Source of the DNA: Photorhabdus heterorhabditis
GTDB taxonomy: Bacteria; Pseudomonadota; Gammaproteobacteria; Enterobacterales; Enterobacteriaceae
Direction: 5' to 3'
Assembly: GCF_018448905.1 (NCBI RefSeq)
Contig: NZ_RCWA01000008.1
Coordinates: 62,001-126,000, forward strand
Length of the DNA: 64,000 nucleotides
Part shown: piece after piece, positions 1-12,091 of the stretch
Layout of the letters: every line of letters begins with the position of its first letter
How positions within the stretch are numbered: position 1 is the first letter of the stretch
The notes under the pieces: generated by a model
What the model saw: only the letters and a program-made list of their open reading frames with translations
Database searches by the model: none
Told to the model about the DNA's origin: nothing
Made by a program: the position numbers and the translations under genes

Positions 1-339
1 CTCTATTGCCTGATTTAATACCATCTTCAGACGACATGCAGACGTAATATGGCAAGATTCCTGGCTACAGTTAACCAATGACAATGGTTCTAGCGCACGA
101 ACTACATCACCAATTCTGATATCTTTTGCCGGTTTACCCAGACGAATGCCGCCGTTTTTACCACGGACAGCGTCCACTAATCCTAAATGGCTCAATTGGT
201 TAATGATCTTTACCATGTGGTTACGAGAAACACCATAAACATCAGTAACTTCAGAAATACTGGTCATCTGGCTTTGCGGTAAAGCAGCCATATAAATTAG
301 CGCGCGCAAGCCATAATCTGTAAAACTCGTTAACTGCAC
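1..339 (-). CDS. nsrR: NsrR nitric-oxide-sensing repressor (C-terminus cut by window edge)
   Basis: Rrf2-family [2Fe-2S] transcription factor that represses nitrosative-stress genes such as hmp until nitric oxide destroys its cluster. The first 113 codons are visible and align throughout with E. coli NsrR: an N-terminal winged helix, and the three cluster cysteines in NCSQESC-x5-C. Translation begins at a GTG (337-339) preceded by AGAGGT, the same unusual start codon I recall for E. coli nsrR. It lies downstream of purA on the same strand, as in E. coli, but a strong hairpin separates them. The C-terminal ~28 residues lie outside the window. Confidence 0.96.
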   Translation of the reverse strand, partial: MQLTSFTDYGLRALIYMAALPQSQMTSISEVTDVYGVSRNHMVKIINQLSHLGLVDAVRGKNGGIRLGKPAKDIRIGDVVRALEPLSLVNCSQESCHITSACRLKMVLNQAIE

Positions 340-481
340 ATCAACCTCTGGATAATGAGATATAAGTTAATATATCCGAGAACAAACTGAAAAAATAAGT
401 ATTTGTTCAAATTATATACCATGAATTGGCCAAAATTCTGTTGATCTTCTGGTAGTTAAGCAAAAAAGGCCATAATAAATA

Positions 482-511
482 GCAAAAAACCGGGCTGAAA
501 AGCCCGGCTTT
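482..511 (-). terminator. Rho-independent terminator after purA
   Basis: A 7-bp GC stem (490-496 paired with 501-507, CCGGGCT/AGCCCGG) with a GAAA-type tetraloop is followed on the minus strand by six T residues. It sits 20 bp past the purA stop and separates purA from nsrR transcription. Confidence 0.9.
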
Positions 512-530
512 ACCTAATTATCTCACATAA

Positions 531-1862
<1,332 letters not shown>

Positions 1863-1933
1863 CTAACATCTCATTCCACACCTTTCAGTAATTTTTATCA
1901 CATCGGTTATCTTTGTTAACCACCTGACATGAC

Positions 1934-1956
1934 AAGGCCCGCCTAATGCGGGCCTT
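1934..1956 (-). terminator. GC hairpin between hflC and purA
   Basis: A perfect 9-bp stem (AAGGCCCGC 1934-1942 with GCGGGCCTT 1948-1956) and 5-nt loop lie 22 bp past the hflC stop. There is no clear T-run on the minus strand, so termination may be partial or the hairpin may only protect the hfl message end. Confidence 0.6.
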
Positions 1957-1977
1957 ACTTATAGATTCAAAAATCTA

Positions 1978-2988
1978 TCAGCGCTGAACTGCACGTTTTT
2001 CAGGTGCCTTCATATAACGGAAGAAATCAGTATCTGGACTTAACACCAGAACATCTTTTCCATCTTCACTGAAGCTTTTCTCGTAAGCACGTAAACTACG
2101 GATAAAAGCATAGAAATCCGGGTCCTGACTGAATGCATCAGCAAACAGTTTAGCCGCCTCTGCATCACCGGAACCACGCAAAGTACGGGCTTCACGCTCC
2201 GCTTTTGCCAACGTTTCGGTGACCTGCTTATCCGCTGCTGCGCGCAATTTCTCTGCTTCTTCCAGGCCCTGAGAGCGATGACGACGAGCTACCGCTTCAC
2301 GTTCCGCACGCATACGCTGGAAAATAGCTTCTGAAACTTCTAACGGCAGGTTGATCTGCTTGATTCGCACATCAACAACCTCAATACCCAGAGCTGCCAT
2401 ACTGTTCGGATTAATAGCCGATTGTTTACCCGCCGTTTCTTTCTCTACTCGAGCTACAGCAGATGCGATAGCATCATCCGCTTCACTGGTCGTTGCTACT
2501 TCACTGTCAGTGGTACCTTTATTCAACGCATCACGAACATCGGTAGTCAATTTGCCACGTGAATCAGTAACAATACCGCGAACATCCAAACGACCAATTT
2601 CAGAACGTAAACGGTCACTGAACTTACGTTTCAGCAAAACTTCAGCCTGAGAAATATCACCATTACCAGTAGCCAGATAATAACGGCTAAAATCGATAAT
2701 GCGCCATTTCAGGTAAGAATCGACAATCAAGTCTTTGTTTTCACTGGTCAGGAACCGATCCGCCTGAATATCCATAGTTTGAATACGGGCATCAAGGGTT
2801 TTCACTGTTTCAATGAATGGCACTTTAAAATGAAAACCAGGTTCATACACAATCGGTTTATTTTCCGCATCACGGACAACCTTACTAAAACGTAGAACAA
2901 TACCGCGCTGTCCTTCATGCACGACAAACACTGAGGTATATAAAACTACCAGTACAGCGACAATAATAACAATGAATGGCTTACGCAT
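1978..2988 (-). CDS. hflC: HflC, SPFH-family modulator of FtsH protease
   Basis: Inner-membrane SPFH (prohibitin-like) protein that forms the HflKC cage around FtsH and restrains its proteolysis of membrane substrates. A single N-terminal membrane anchor (about residues 5-22) is followed by the SPFH domain and a coiled-coil region rich in Glu, Ala and Arg (about 220-290), ending in the conserved DPDFYAFIRSLRAYE segment. The length of 336 residues compares with 334 in E. coli. The start is 2 bp after the hflK stop, so the two subunits are almost certainly co-translated. Confidence 0.97.
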   Translation of the reverse strand: MRKPFIVIIVAVLVVLYTSVFVVHEGQRGIVLRFSKVVRDAENKPIVYEPGFHFKVPFIETVKTLDARIQTMDIQADRFLTSENKDLIVDSYLKWRIIDFSRYYLATGNGDISQAEVLLKRKFSDRLRSEIGRLDVRGIVTDSRGKLTTDVRDALNKGTTDSEVATTSEADDAIASAVARVEKETAGKQSAINPNSMAALGIEVVDVRIKQINLPLEVSEAIFQRMRAEREAVARRHRSQGLEEAEKLRAAADKQVTETLAKAEREARTLRGSGDAEAAKLFADAFSQDPDFYAFIRSLRAYEKSFSEDGKDVLVLSPDTDFFRYMKAPEKRAVQR

Positions 2989-2990
2989 GA

Positions 2991-4205
2991 TTATTGTCTC
3001 CCTACTCTAACAGTGTCATTACGCAGATTATCTGTCCGGTTCGAACTTAACGGTATTGTCGGACGAGTAACTCGTGGGCTGAGACCTGCTGAATTACCTG
3101 GCTGGCTTTCCACGCCCGTTTTACCTTTACCGCTGGCTGTATCGCTGCGGAACATTTGATCCAATGGCAGGACCATCAGATTATTATTATTCTCACTAGC
3201 AATAACCTTACGAGTATGACTCAGCACCTTTTCCATAGTCTCAATGTACAGACGCTCACGAGTAATTTCTGGGGCTGCTTTATATTCAGGCAACATTTTG
3301 GCAAAACTTGCTACCTCACCCTGTGCCTCCAATACCACTCGAGCTTTATAAGCTTTAGCATCTTCAATTAGCCGCTGAGCCTGACCATTTGCACGTGGCT
3401 GAACTTCATTAGCGTAAGCTTCCGCTTCACGAATGTATTGCTGTTCGTTTTCACGGGCGGCAATCGCATCGTCAAATGAAGCTTTTACTTCCTCTGGTGG
3501 ACGGGCAGTCTGGAAGTTAACATCCAACAGAGTAATACCCATGTTGTATGGACGAATAGTTTCTTCCAGTACCCGTTGGGTATCGCTACGTACAATAGTA
3601 CGACCTTCAGTCAGAATTTTATCCATGGTGTATTTACCTATCACACCACGCACTGCGCTGTCTGTTGCCTGACGCAAGCTGTTATCAGGGCTTGTTACGC
3701 TATAGAGATAAGCAGCTGGATTAGTCACACGGTATTGAACGTTCATTTCTACACGAACAACGTTCTCATCAGAAGTCAGCATCACACCAGATGCCGCCAG
3801 CTCACGAACAGACTCTACGTTAACTGGAACAACTTCATCAATGAACGTTGGTTTCCAGTTCAGACCTGGCTGCACAATATGGCTCAATTTGCCCAAACGG
3901 GTAACAACGCCACGTTCTGTTTCTTTAATCGTATAGAAACCACTAGCGGCCCAAATAACGACTATAGCAACAGCAGCAAGGCTCATAATACGCCCGCCAA
4001 ATTTTGTTCCTTGGTCAGAACCATTACCGCCCTTATTCCCACCGAAACCACCAAGTTTACTACTCAGCTTACGGAACAGATCGTCGAGATCAGATGCCCC
4101 ACGGTTTCGACCACCTTTGTTCCCGCCAGAGTTGCCGCTATTATTATTGCTGCTCCCCCACGGGTCGCGGTCCTGTCCGTTGTTCCCGGGCTGATTCCAC
4201 GCCAT
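2991..4205 (-). CDS. hflK: HflK, SPFH-family partner of HflC
   Basis: Second subunit of the periplasm-facing HflKC complex that regulates FtsH. Residues 1-75 are a Gly/Asn/Asp-rich cytoplasmic tail starting MAWNQPGNN. One membrane segment follows (about 75-92), then the SPFH domain with the conserved ETERGVVTRLGK motif, and a long Glu/Ala/Arg-rich helix to about residue 310. The C-terminal tail is variable. At 404 residues it is slightly shorter than the E. coli protein, mainly in the low-complexity tails. It sits between hflX and hflC as in E. coli. Confidence 0.97.
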   Translation of the reverse strand: MAWNQPGNNGQDRDPWGSSNNNSGNSGGNKGGRNRGASDLDDLFRKLSSKLGGFGGNKGGNGSDQGTKFGGRIMSLAAVAIVVIWAASGFYTIKETERGVVTRLGKLSHIVQPGLNWKPTFIDEVVPVNVESVRELAASGVMLTSDENVVRVEMNVQYRVTNPAAYLYSVTSPDNSLRQATDSAVRGVIGKYTMDKILTEGRTIVRSDTQRVLEETIRPYNMGITLLDVNFQTARPPEEVKASFDDAIAARENEQQYIREAEAYANEVQPRANGQAQRLIEDAKAYKARVVLEAQGEVASFAKMLPEYKAAPEITRERLYIETMEKVLSHTRKVIASENNNNLMVLPLDQMFRSDTASGKGKTGVESQPGNSAGLSPRVTRPTIPLSSNRTDNLRNDTVRVGRQ

Positions 4206-4310
4206 GTTTTAGCTCCATTCTTTTATGATTGGTTTTTCAGGCTAAGAGCTGCTTGTAAACAAGCTAACTCTCAATCACACAAGTTTTCTGATATTCATCT
4301 GCCAGACAAA

Positions 4311-5591
4311 TCAGACGATGTAATCAAGCAAATCCTGTTCTTGTTTGCACAGACGGCGCCAGTCAACAATCGGCATTCTCACTTCGATACCAACTTTGCC
4401 GCCCTCTTCTATCCACTCTTTCTCTATTGCCTGAAGTTGATAGAAGCGGCTGCGTAAACGGCCCGCCTCTGGCGGCAAGCGCAATTCGTAGTGTGCGATT
4501 TCACCCGAAAGGCGCTCCGTCAACGCTTGTAACAACAACGGGATACCTTCACCGGTTTGCGCAGACAACCAAACTCTGACCGGTAAGTTATCTTCGTTGC
4601 GATCAATACGCGGTGTAAAATCTCCCAACATATCAATCTTATTCATCACCAGCAGTACCGGAATTTCATGAGCGTCTATCTCTTCCAGTACGCTGTCAAC
4701 TGCGGCAATATTTTCGTCTATACGACTATCCGCAGCATCAACGACATGCAGCAATAATGTTGCCTGCCGGGTTTCCTGCAATGTGGCTTTAAATGCCGCA
4801 ACCAGATCATGAGGCAAATGACGGATAAAACCAACAGTATCAGCCAACACAGCAGTGCCAACATCATCAACTTCAATCCGCCGCAGCGTTGGGTCCAGAG
4901 TAGCAAATAATTGATCAGCCGCATAAACTTCAGCGGAAGTCATACGGTTAAACAAGCTCGATTTACCGGCATTGGTATATCCCACCAGTGAAATCGTCGG
5001 TATATCCGCTTTATTCCGCGCCTGACGCCCCTGCTCTCGCTGTTTCTCAACCCGGTTGAGACGGCTCAAAATCTGGCGAATTTTATCCCGCAATAAACGC
5101 CTATCCGTCTCAAGCTGAGTTTCCCCAGGCCCTCTTAGGCCAATCCCACCTTTCTGGCGTTCAAGGTGAGTCCATCCCCGAATAAGACGGGTAGAAAGAT
5201 GGCGTAACTGCGCCAATTCTACCTGTAACTTCCCTTCGTGAGTCCGTGCCCGCTGGGCAAAAATATCTAGAATCACGCCGGTACGGTCGATCACCCGACA
5301 TTGACAGAGCCGTTCAAGATTGCGCTCCTGTGCAGGACTGAGTGCATGATTAAACAACACAACATCAGCACCACTGGCCTGTACAGCCTCAGCAATCTCC
5401 TCAGCCTTACCTTCTCCGACAAAATATTTCGGATGAGGGGCTTTTCTACTCCCCGTGACAATCTGTACAGGAACTACACCAGCAGAAGTTACCAGTGATT
5501 CAAACTCACTGAGATTATCGGTGTCTTTATCCTGCGAGAAGAACACATGCACCACAACGGCTTGTTCACCGCCTTCATAACGCTCAAACAA
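4311..5591 (-). CDS. hflX: HflX, ribosome-splitting GTPase
   Basis: OBG-HflX GTPase that binds 50S/70S ribosomes and splits stalled or heat-damaged ribosomes. The N-terminal HflX domain carries the [13 protein letters not shown] motif. G1 is [10 protein letters not shown]3 is DTVGF and G4 is NKID. It has 426 residues, as in E. coli. The start is TTG (5589-5591) preceded by AGAGGT at good spacing, and the protein then matches E. coli from its second residue ([11 protein letters not shown] against FDRYDAGEQAV). A rare start in this gene appears conserved and may limit expression. It lies between hfq and hflK, with a terminator-like hairpin just upstream. Confidence 0.96.
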   Translation of the reverse strand: MFERYEGGEQAVVVHVFFSQDKDTDNLSEFESLVTSAGVVPVQIVTGSRKAPHPKYFVGEGKAEEIAEAVQASGADVVLFNHALSPAQERNLERLCQCRVIDRTGVILDIFAQRARTHEGKLQVELAQLRHLSTRLIRGWTHLERQKGGIGLRGPGETQLETDRRLLRDKIRQILSRLNRVEKQREQGRQARNKADIPTISLVGYTNAGKSSLFNRMTSAEVYAADQLFATLDPTLRRIEVDDVGTAVLADTVGFIRHLPHDLVAAFKATLQETRQATLLLHVVDAADSRIDENIAAVDSVLEEIDAHEIPVLLVMNKIDMLGDFTPRIDRNEDNLPVRVWLSAQTGEGIPLLLQALTERLSGEIAHYELRLPPEAGRLRSRFYQLQAIEKEWIEEGGKVGIEVRMPIVDWRRLCKQEQDLLDYIV

Positions 5592-5628
5592 AGGTGCGAC
5601 CTCTCAGGCTGAGTCAAAAATTACAGGA

Positions 5629-5663
5629 AAAAACATAGGTAAAACCTCCCTACCTATGTTTTT
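5629..5663 (-). terminator. Terminator hairpin between hfq and hflX
   Basis: A 12-bp stem (AAAAACATAGGT 5629-5640 with ACCTATGTTTTT 5652-5663) and an 11-nt loop. The A/T flanks make it U-rich on either strand. It lies 26 bp after the hfq stop and probably sets the abundant hfq mRNA apart from hflX. Confidence 0.8.
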
Positions 5664-5688
5664 CTTCATTCAGTCACTATTCTCAAGC

Positions 5689-5997
5689 TTATTCAGCGCC
5701 ATCACTGTCCTGTTGTGCGGCTGGAGCTGAGGCTCCCCCGGAGTGATAATTACCTACACTGGCCCCTACACCTGTATTGCTACTGTGATGAGAAACCGGA
5801 CGAGAAGGTACAACAGTAGAGATGGCATGTTTATAAACCATCTGGCTAACCGTATTTTTCAGTAAAATGACAAACTGGTCAAAAGATTCAATCTGACCCT
5901 GCAATTTGATGCCGTTGACCAAATAAATAGAAACCGGGACCCTTTCACGCCGTAATGCGTTCAGGAACGGATCTTGCAAAGATTGCCCCTTAGCCAT
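5689..5997 (-). CDS. hfq: Hfq RNA chaperone
   Basis: Sm-like hexameric RNA chaperone that pairs sRNAs with mRNAs and sets RNA turnover. Residues 1-70 are essentially identical to E. coli Hfq: the N-terminal [19 protein letters not shown], the Sm1 region, and the Sm2 signature YKHAIST. The disordered C-terminal tail (about 72-102) diverges and is rich in Ser, Gly, Ala and His, ending in acidic residues as in E. coli. The total is 102 residues. It is encoded downstream of miaA in the conserved miaA-hfq-hflX cluster. Confidence 0.99.
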   Translation of the reverse strand: MAKGQSLQDPFLNALRRERVPVSIYLVNGIKLQGQIESFDQFVILLKNTVSQMVYKHAISTVVPSRPVSHHSSNTGVGASVGNYHSGGASAPAAQQDSDGAE

Positions 5998-6107
5998 TCT
6001 ATATTTTCCTTATTTTGTTGTTTTTAACTAAGAACCTGGAGGTTCGAAAAAATGAACTACTCAAAAATTGCGCTTTGGTACTCATCAATTGTACACAATC
6101 AATAAAC

Positions 6108-7049
6108 CTATGCACTAACAACCTGCATTACTGTGCTTAAAGCCTGTTCAGGTTGGGAACTATCCAACCAATGAACCGACTTCCAACCTCTGAGCCAAGT
6201 TATTTGACGCTTTGCCAACTGGCGCGTCGCACAAATACCGCGATAAACCATTTCATCATAGTCAATCTCGCCGGAAAGGTAGGACCACATCTGGCGATAA
6301 CCAACACAACGAATAGAAGGTAAGTCCACATGCAGATCATTACGAGCATAAAGTGCTTTAGCTTCTTCTTCAAACCCTGATTCAAGCATTTGATGAAAAC
6401 GCGCTTCAATACGTTGATGAAGGATCTCACGCTTTGCGGGAGCAATAGCAAATTGATGGACACGATAAGGAAGCTCTTCACCTGACAATTTAGTCAGTTC
6501 AGTAAGCGTTTTACCTGAAATAAGAAAAACTTCCAACGCCCGGGAAAGTCTTTGCGGATCATTCGGATGAATTCTTAATGCAGCCACAGGATCAATCTTC
6601 TGTAATTGTTGATGTAATATATCCCATCCTTGTTCTACCGCCTGTTGTTCTATCTGCGCCCGAATAACCGGATCAGCAGAAGGCAACGGTGATAAACCTT
6701 CAAGTAATGCTTTGAAATAGAGCATAGTTCCACCAACCAATAGAGGAATACGGCCGGAAGCTGTAATTTCTGCCATTTCTCTCAACGCGTCACGACGGAA
6801 ATCAGCCGCAGAATAGGGTTGAGAAGGGTCCAAAATATCGATCAAACGATGAGGTGCCAATGTTTGCTCTTCCGCTGTCGGTTTAGCCGTGCCGATATTC
6901 ATTCCATGATAAATCAGCGCAGAATCAACACTGATAAGTTCCACAGGAAGATGCTGGCGTAAAGCAATAGATAAGGCTGTTTTGCCAGAAGCCGTCGGGC
7001 CCATAACAAAGATTGCCGTCGGCAAATGTTGAGTTTTCTGATCACTCAT
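6108..7049 (-). CDS. miaA: tRNA dimethylallyltransferase MiaA
   Basis: Transfers a dimethylallyl group from DMAPP to the exocyclic amine of A37 in tRNAs reading UNN codons, the first step to ms2i6A. The P-loop [10 protein letters not shown] lies near the N-terminus, followed by the substrate-binding [19 protein letters not shown] block and [14 protein letters not shown] near the end. I start at ATG 7047-7049 (MSDQKTQ), giving 313 residues against 316 in E. coli. A longer frame adds 11 residues with no counterpart. This start overlaps the mutL stop by 8 bp, implying translational coupling. Confidence 0.97.
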   Translation of the reverse strand: MSDQKTQHLPTAIFVMGPTASGKTALSIALRQHLPVELISVDSALIYHGMNIGTAKPTAEEQTLAPHRLIDILDPSQPYSAADFRRDALREMAEITASGRIPLLVGGTMLYFKALLEGLSPLPSADPVIRAQIEQQAVEQGWDILHQQLQKIDPVAALRIHPNDPQRLSRALEVFLISGKTLTELTKLSGEELPYRVHQFAIAPAKREILHQRIEARFHQMLESGFEEEAKALYARNDLHVDLPSIRCVGYRQMWSYLSGEIDYDEMVYRGICATRQLAKRQITWLRGWKSVHWLDSSQPEQALSTVMQVVSA

Positions 7050-8943
7050 GAGTAAGGGATGCCACCACTGCTTGTAAATCAATTAATTGTAATAACCCAC
7101 CTGGCGGAGATTTCACCAGTTGTGGGCAAAGCCGCTCAACATCAGCCAACAACTGTACTGCCTGAGCAACATTCCACGTTTCATGCTCACTACCAATATG
7201 GCAAGCAAGCCAAGTTACAACCTGTTCTGCCGATACTGATGGCTGCTGTGCCAAGTAACCCAGCAACTGAGGAATTAATTTAGGCAAATTTTGCTGACGC
7301 AATGGTAACGATACCGCACGTAGTGTTGCTTTTCCATGAGATACAGATGCTTCAACACCAAAAGAGCCTAATAAGTCACTATAACGATTTAAAGCACCAG
7401 CTTCTTCTTTACTGAGAGAAAGTTTTAGCGGTATCAAAAGTGGCTGTGATTTCAGTCCTTGCTCCGTTGGTGTTAACTGTACTTGTTTTAACCAACGTTC
7501 AGCAACTGGTAAGGATAACAAGCCAATGCCTAATGGAGATTCAATCAGAGCATAACATGGCGGATATATGCTTAACACTTTACCAAAACTATGGCTGTTA
7601 TTTCTAACCGAAACAGGAGCAGAAGTCACCTTTTCCGCCATAACAGGAACGGTTCTTGCCGGAAACAACTCTCTTTTCTCTTCAGTCTCCGGTGCAGATT
7701 GCATCATCTTTTGATACAACTCACCCTGACGTTTCTGATAAACGTTCCCATGATACTGGTAGTTTTCACCACTACGAGAAAAACCCGAGCTCCCCTTACC
7801 TGACGGAGCTTCTTTTGGTAATGAAGTTGCCACAGATGCAGCGTTATTCTGCCGGGAAAAATGATTTTCTCCCGCTGATGGGCGGTTTTCCGGCTCCCAA
7901 ACCGGTGCAGGCTCACAGCATGCCATATCCAGTTCAGCACTGCCGCTGCGTTGTTTTAATACGGCTGTCACACCCTGATAAATAAAATCATGTACCAAAC
8001 GGGCTTGATGGAAACGAACTTCATGCTTTGCCGGATGCACATTAACATCCACCTGATGCGGATCAACTTCCAGATACAAAACATAAGCCGGCTGTTGTTC
8101 TCCCCGTATCAAATCTTGATAAGCTTGGCGAATAGCATGATTGATCAAGCGATCACGCATCATGCGTCCATTCACATAACAGTACTGAATATCTCCACTC
8201 GCAGTAGCATTCATTGGGTCAGCAACCCACCCTTTGATAGATAAATCTCCGTGTTGCCACGAAAGAGAAAGCGCCTGCTGCATAAAAGCGGTACCACAAA
8301 TAGAAGCCAACCGCCGTTCATGCTGGGATTCATCTTTTGCTGGCCGGTACTGGCGAACCAGTTTGCCGTTATGATGCAGATTGACTGATACATCCAGACG
8401 TGCCAACGCAATACGTCTGATAACTTCGTCAATATGACCAAATTCCGTTTTCTCTGTTCGAAGGAATTTGCGTCGTGCCGGTGTGTTATAAAACAAATCC
8501 AACACTTCGACAGTACTGCCCACCGGATGCGCAGCCGGCTTCACAGCCACTTCCATATCCCGCCCTTCAGCGTATGCTTGCCAGGCTTCATTCTGTTCTT
8601 CTGTACGAGAAGTTAATGTCAAACGCGATACTGAGCTGATACTGGCCAGCGCCTCTCCACGAAATCCCATACTAATAATAGCTTCCAGATCATCCAGTGT
8701 TGCAATCTTACTGGTGGCATGACGAGCCAGAGCCAGAGCAAGATCCTGGTGATTAATTCCACAGCCATTATCACGGACACGAATAAGCTTTACTCCACCG
8801 CGCTCAATTTCAATATCAATGCGGCTAGCTCCAGCATCAAGGCTATTCTCCACCAACTCTTTTACTACTGATGCAGGACGTTCTACTACTTCTCCTGCAG
8901 CAATTTGGTTTGCTAATTGAGGAGGTAAGATCTTGATCGCCAT
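7042..8943 (-). CDS. mutL: DNA mismatch repair protein MutL
   Basis: GHKL-type ATPase that links MutS mismatch recognition to MutH incision and UvrD unwinding. The N-terminal ATP site is intact ([22 protein letters not shown]-type motif, [13 protein letters not shown]), as is the [10 protein letters not shown] motif near residue 310. The central linker (about 335-450) is low in complexity and poorly conserved, as usual. The C-terminal dimerisation domain ends the protein. Length is 633 residues against 615 in E. coli, the difference lying in the linker. It sits between amiB and miaA. Confidence 0.97.
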   Translation of the reverse strand: MAIKILPPQLANQIAAGEVVERPASVVKELVENSLDAGASRIDIEIERGGVKLIRVRDNGCGINHQDLALALARHATSKIATLDDLEAIISMGFRGEALASISSVSRLTLTSRTEEQNEAWQAYAEGRDMEVAVKPAAHPVGSTVEVLDLFYNTPARRKFLRTEKTEFGHIDEVIRRIALARLDVSVNLHHNGKLVRQYRPAKDESQHERRLASICGTAFMQQALSLSWQHGDLSIKGWVADPMNATASGDIQYCYVNGRMMRDRLINHAIRQAYQDLIRGEQQPAYVLYLEVDPHQVDVNVHPAKHEVRFHQARLVHDFIYQGVTAVLKQRSGSAELDMACCEPAPVWEPENRPSAGENHFSRQNNAASVATSLPKEAPSGKGSSGFSRSGENYQYHGNVYQKRQGELYQKMMQSAPETEEKRELFPARTVPVMAEKVTSAPVSVRNNSHSFGKVLSIYPPCYALIESPLGIGLLSLPVAERWLKQVQLTPTEQGLKSQPLLIPLKLSLSKEEAGALNRYSDLLGSFGVEASVSHGKATLRAVSLPLRQQNLPKLIPQLLGYLAQQPSVSAEQVVTWLACHIGSEHETWNVAQAVQLLADVERLCPQLVKSPPGGLLQLIDLQAVVASLTHE

Positions 8944-8954
8944 ATTTTTAACCT

Positions 8955-10256
8955 TTACTTCCCAGCTGTTTTAGGTGCAGCCTGTAATGGATTTTCCAGA
9001 AAATAGTTACGCAATCCTCTGTGGATAGCACTTGCCAGCTTATCCTGAAAATCACTAGAACCAAGTAATGTTTCTTCAGCTGAGTTACTGATAAATCCTG
9101 TTTCTACCAAAATTGAAGGTATATCCGGTGAACGTAATACACCCAGACTAGCATGTTCTGGCAAACGTTTATGTAATGAACCAATTTTACGCAATTCGCT
9201 CAAAACCTGTACAGCAACATTATAACCCACCCGTTGAGAGTGACCGAATTGCAAATCCAACACAGCTTGGCTCAGATAAGGATCAGCCCCATTTGCCAAT
9301 GCATCACCTGCCCCTCCCAATAACTCAGACTGTTTCTCATGCTGTTCAAGCCAATTACCCAATTCACTGTTTGCACGTTTGTTTGACAATACCCACACCG
9401 AGGCACCACGCGCACTGTGATTAGGTGCAGCATCCGCATGAATAGAAACCAGCATATTTGCACTATGCTTACGCGCAACCTCGGAACGACCAACGACAGA
9501 AATAAAATAGTCTCCGTTACGGGTCAGAACAGGTTTGAACATAGGATCATTGCGTAACAACATTTCAAGTTTACGCGCTACACTGATAGTAACGTTCTTC
9601 TCTTTCAGTCCACGCTGTCCAATTGCTCCAGGATCTTGCCCGCCATGGCCTGCATCAATAGCAACAACGACCTGCTGACGGCCTTTAGGTATTATTTGTG
9701 GAGCTGCCTTTTTTGTCGCAGGCAATTTATTGTTAGTAAGTAACGGCTTACTTGCTGCCACCTGTGAACTTTCTCTGAAAACAGGATTGCTAACAGACAT
9801 GCCGGAAGCCCGTAAGGTAAAGATAACTCGATGTTCACTCCCCGATTTCTGCACTATAGAGTTGACTTTAACTTTATGATTTAGTTCAAGCACGATACGT
9901 TTTTTTTGTGGCACTGGTGATTGACTGGATCGGATTTTCCTCACTAAATCCTGTCCCGGCAAGCTCATTGGCAAGCCAATAATATTTCCAGACTGGTGGA
10001 TATCTACGACTAAACGTTCCGGTGAATGTAGTGGGAAAAAACTATAATCAGGGCGACCACCTGAAAAAACCATGGTCACTTTAGATTCACTTCTACTATT
10101 ACTGACGTGAATATTGGATAACGTTGCCGCTGTTGCTGTTGTCACCACTAAACTGCTCATCATGACAAATAACCAGCAAATCATCATAAAACGAATTTGC
10201 CATCTCTTTATCATTTTTGCGACTAAAGCACGCATCATACTCGGGTGATCTCTCAT
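8955..10256 (-). CDS. amiB: N-acetylmuramoyl-L-alanine amidase AmiB
   Basis: Periplasmic zinc amidase that cleaves septal peptidoglycan during daughter-cell separation and is activated by EnvC. It has an N-terminal signal segment (about residues 17-43, ending near TATAA), an AMIN targeting domain (about 45-150), a linker, and an Amidase_3 catalytic domain from about 195. Visible catalytic elements are [18 protein letters not shown] and the late LVETGFISN glutamate. The ATG overlaps the tsaE stop as ATGA. Other in-frame Met codons (7, 15) could serve as starts. No LysM domain follows the amidase. Confidence 0.95.
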   Translation of the reverse strand: MRDHPSMMRALVAKMIKRWQIRFMMICWLFVMMSSLVVTTATAATLSNIHVSNSRSESKVTMVFSGGRPDYSFFPLHSPERLVVDIHQSGNIIGLPMSLPGQDLVRKIRSSQSPVPQKKRIVLELNHKVKVNSIVQKSGSEHRVIFTLRASGMSVSNPVFRESSQVAASKPLLTNNKLPATKKAAPQIIPKGRQQVVVAIDAGHGGQDPGAIGQRGLKEKNVTISVARKLEMLLRNDPMFKPVLTRNGDYFISVVGRSEVARKHSANMLVSIHADAAPNHSARGASVWVLSNKRANSELGNWLEQHEKQSELLGGAGDALANGADPYLSQAVLDLQFGHSQRVGYNVAVQVLSELRKIGSLHKRLPEHASLGVLRSPDIPSILVETGFISNSAEETLLGSSDFQDKLASAIHRGLRNYFLENPLQAAPKTAGK

Positions 10257-10717
10257 AAATATTTCAAATTATCTAACAGGCTCTCACCATATTCAGACAA
10301 AGCAATAAAATGCGCCTGCCGCCCCTCAGACTGGTAACTCAAATATAATTTAATATCTGCATCCGGTAACACGCCTTCTCCTTGCTGAGGCCATTCAACC
10401 AGACAAATAGCATCCTGATGAAAATAATCACGTATTCCCATAAATTCTAATTCTTCTGGATCAGCTAATCGGTAAAGATCGAAATGGTAAACCGGCCTAG
10501 GCGTTAAAGCATAAGGTTCAACCAAAGTATAAGTTGGGCTTTTTACATGTCCTTTATGACCCAAAGATTGTAAAAAACCACGACTAAATGTGGTCTTACC
10601 GGCACCTAAATCACCATACAAATAAATTACACTGCCACGATTACAGACAACCGCAACCGCACGCCCAAGAGAAACAGTCGCATCTTCATTTTGAAGTGAC
10701 AAAACAAGTTCTTTCAT
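10253..10717 (-). CDS. tsaE: TsaE, ATPase for tRNA t6A37 synthesis
   Basis: Essential P-loop ATPase that resets the TsaBDE complex during threonylcarbamoylation of A37 in ANN-decoding tRNAs. The Walker A motif [14 protein letters not shown], the [11 protein letters not shown] segment and the [17 protein letters not shown] block are all present. Length is 154 residues against 153 in E. coli. In E. coli nnr (NAD(P)HX repair) lies just upstream; here 170 bp separate tsaE from the divergent queG and nnr is absent. Confidence 0.97.
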   Translation of the reverse strand: MKELVLSLQNEDATVSLGRAVAVVCNRGSVIYLYGDLGAGKTTFSRGFLQSLGHKGHVKSPTYTLVEPYALTPRPVYHFDLYRLADPEELEFMGIRDYFHQDAICLVEWPQQGEGVLPDADIKLYLSYQSEGRQAHFIALSEYGESLLDNLKYL

Positions 10718-10888
10718 CGAATAATATCTGCTGTTTTATTAACTCATCAGTTAAAACGATAACCCTAACACAGCCCTATTATCAACATCTAACGTCTTCT
10801 ACTCAGTTTCATTACCAAACTCATTATTTTTAGCCTGCAACAGATCATGCTACACTGTGGCTCCTTGCAGCATAAACTAATTTCCACC

Positions 10889-12046
10889 ATGGCAACTCCT
10901 CTCGACCTCAATCTCCTGACCACAAATATCAAACAATGGGGCCTCTCTCTTGGTTTCCAGCAAGTTGGCATTTGCGATACTAATTTATCAGTGGAAGAGC
11001 CAAAATTTCAGGAATGGCTGGATAAGCAGTATCACGGCGAGATGGCATGGATGGAGCGCCACGGTATGATGCGTACACGTCCTCATGAACTACTACCAGG
11101 GACATTGAGAGTTATCAGTGTAAGAATGAATTATCTTCCTGCCAGAGCCTCTTTTGCTAGCACGTTAAATGATCCCGAACTCGGCTATGTAAGCCGCTAT
11201 GCCTTGGGAAGAGATTATCACAAACTACTACGCCAACGCCTGAAGAAATTGGGTGAACAAATTCAAGATTATTGCCATAATTTTGAATATCAGGGAATCC
11301 TTAATTTCCGGCCTTTTGTTGATTCAGCGCCGATAATGGAGCGTCCACTAGCCGCTAAAGCCGGATTAGGCTGGGTTGGCAAACACTCACTTATCCTTAA
11401 TAAAGAAGCTGGCTCATGGTTTTTTCTTGGTGAGCTGCTGATTAATCTTCCCCTGCCTGTAGACGCTCCACAAGAAGAACATTGTGGCCGCTGTGTGGCC
11501 TGTATGACAACCTGCCCAACAGGTGCGATTACCGCCCCTTATATCATTGATGCCCGCCGTTGTATTTCCTATCTCTCGATTGAACTGGAAGGTGTTATTC
11601 CTGAAGAATTACGCCCACTAATGGGAAACCGCATTTATGGTTGTGATGACTGTCAGATTATCTGCCCATGGAACCGCTTTTCTCAGTTGACAGATGAAGA
11701 TGATTTCAGTCCACGAGCAGCACTACATGCACCGAAGTTATTGGATTTATTTAATTGGAGTGAAGAAAAATTCCTTCGGATAACGGAAGGTTCCGCAATC
11801 CGCCGTATTGGTCATTTACGCTGGTTACGTAACATTATTGTTGCTTTAGGAAACGCGCCATATCAAGACGATATCGTTCTATCTCTACAACAGAAATTAG
11901 GATTAAACACCATGCTTGATGAACACATTCATTGGGCTATTGAACAACAAATGACTCGCCGCAAAGCTAACATTATCAATGTACAGACTTCACAACAAAA
12001 ACGGCTTATTAAAGCGATAATCAAGGGCCTGCCCAGAGACGCTTAA
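10889..12046 (+). CDS. queG: Epoxyqueuosine reductase QueG
   Basis: Cobalamin- and [4Fe-4S]-dependent enzyme that reduces epoxyqueuosine to queuosine in tRNA. It aligns along its length with E. coli QueG. Two ferredoxin-like clusters are visible, CGRCVACMTTCPTGA (near residue 200) and CDDCQIICPWNR (near 255), with the RPFVDSAPIMERPLA block before them and a HEAT-like tail ending KGLPRDA. I start at ATG 10889 (MATPLDLN), giving 385 residues. The frame is open 42 bp further upstream, but those residues do not resemble the family. Confidence 0.96.
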   Translation: MATPLDLNLLTTNIKQWGLSLGFQQVGICDTNLSVEEPKFQEWLDKQYHGEMAWMERHGMMRTRPHELLPGTLRVISVRMNYLPARASFASTLNDPELGYVSRYALGRDYHKLLRQRLKKLGEQIQDYCHNFEYQGILNFRPFVDSAPIMERPLAAKAGLGWVGKHSLILNKEAGSWFFLGELLINLPLPVDAPQEEHCGRCVACMTTCPTGAITAPYIIDARRCISYLSIELEGVIPEELRPLMGNRIYGCDDCQIICPWNRFSQLTDEDDFSPRAALHAPKLLDLFNWSEEKFLRITEGSAIRRIGHLRWLRNIIVALGNAPYQDDIVLSLQQKLGLNTMLDEHIHWAIEQQMTRRKANIINVQTSQQKRLIKAIIKGLPRDA

Positions 12047-12091
12047 TTATTAGCCATTTATCTAATATACAAAAGAGTCAGATAATTCTCC

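Noticed and set aside
3576-4457. 293-codon plus-strand ORF opposite hflK and the hflX end
   Set aside because: Fully antisense to two well-supported conserved genes; codon shadow.
6032-6045. GAACCT-GG-AGGTTC dyad between miaA and hfq as an operator
   Set aside because: Short, no matching regulator known for this position; no further support.
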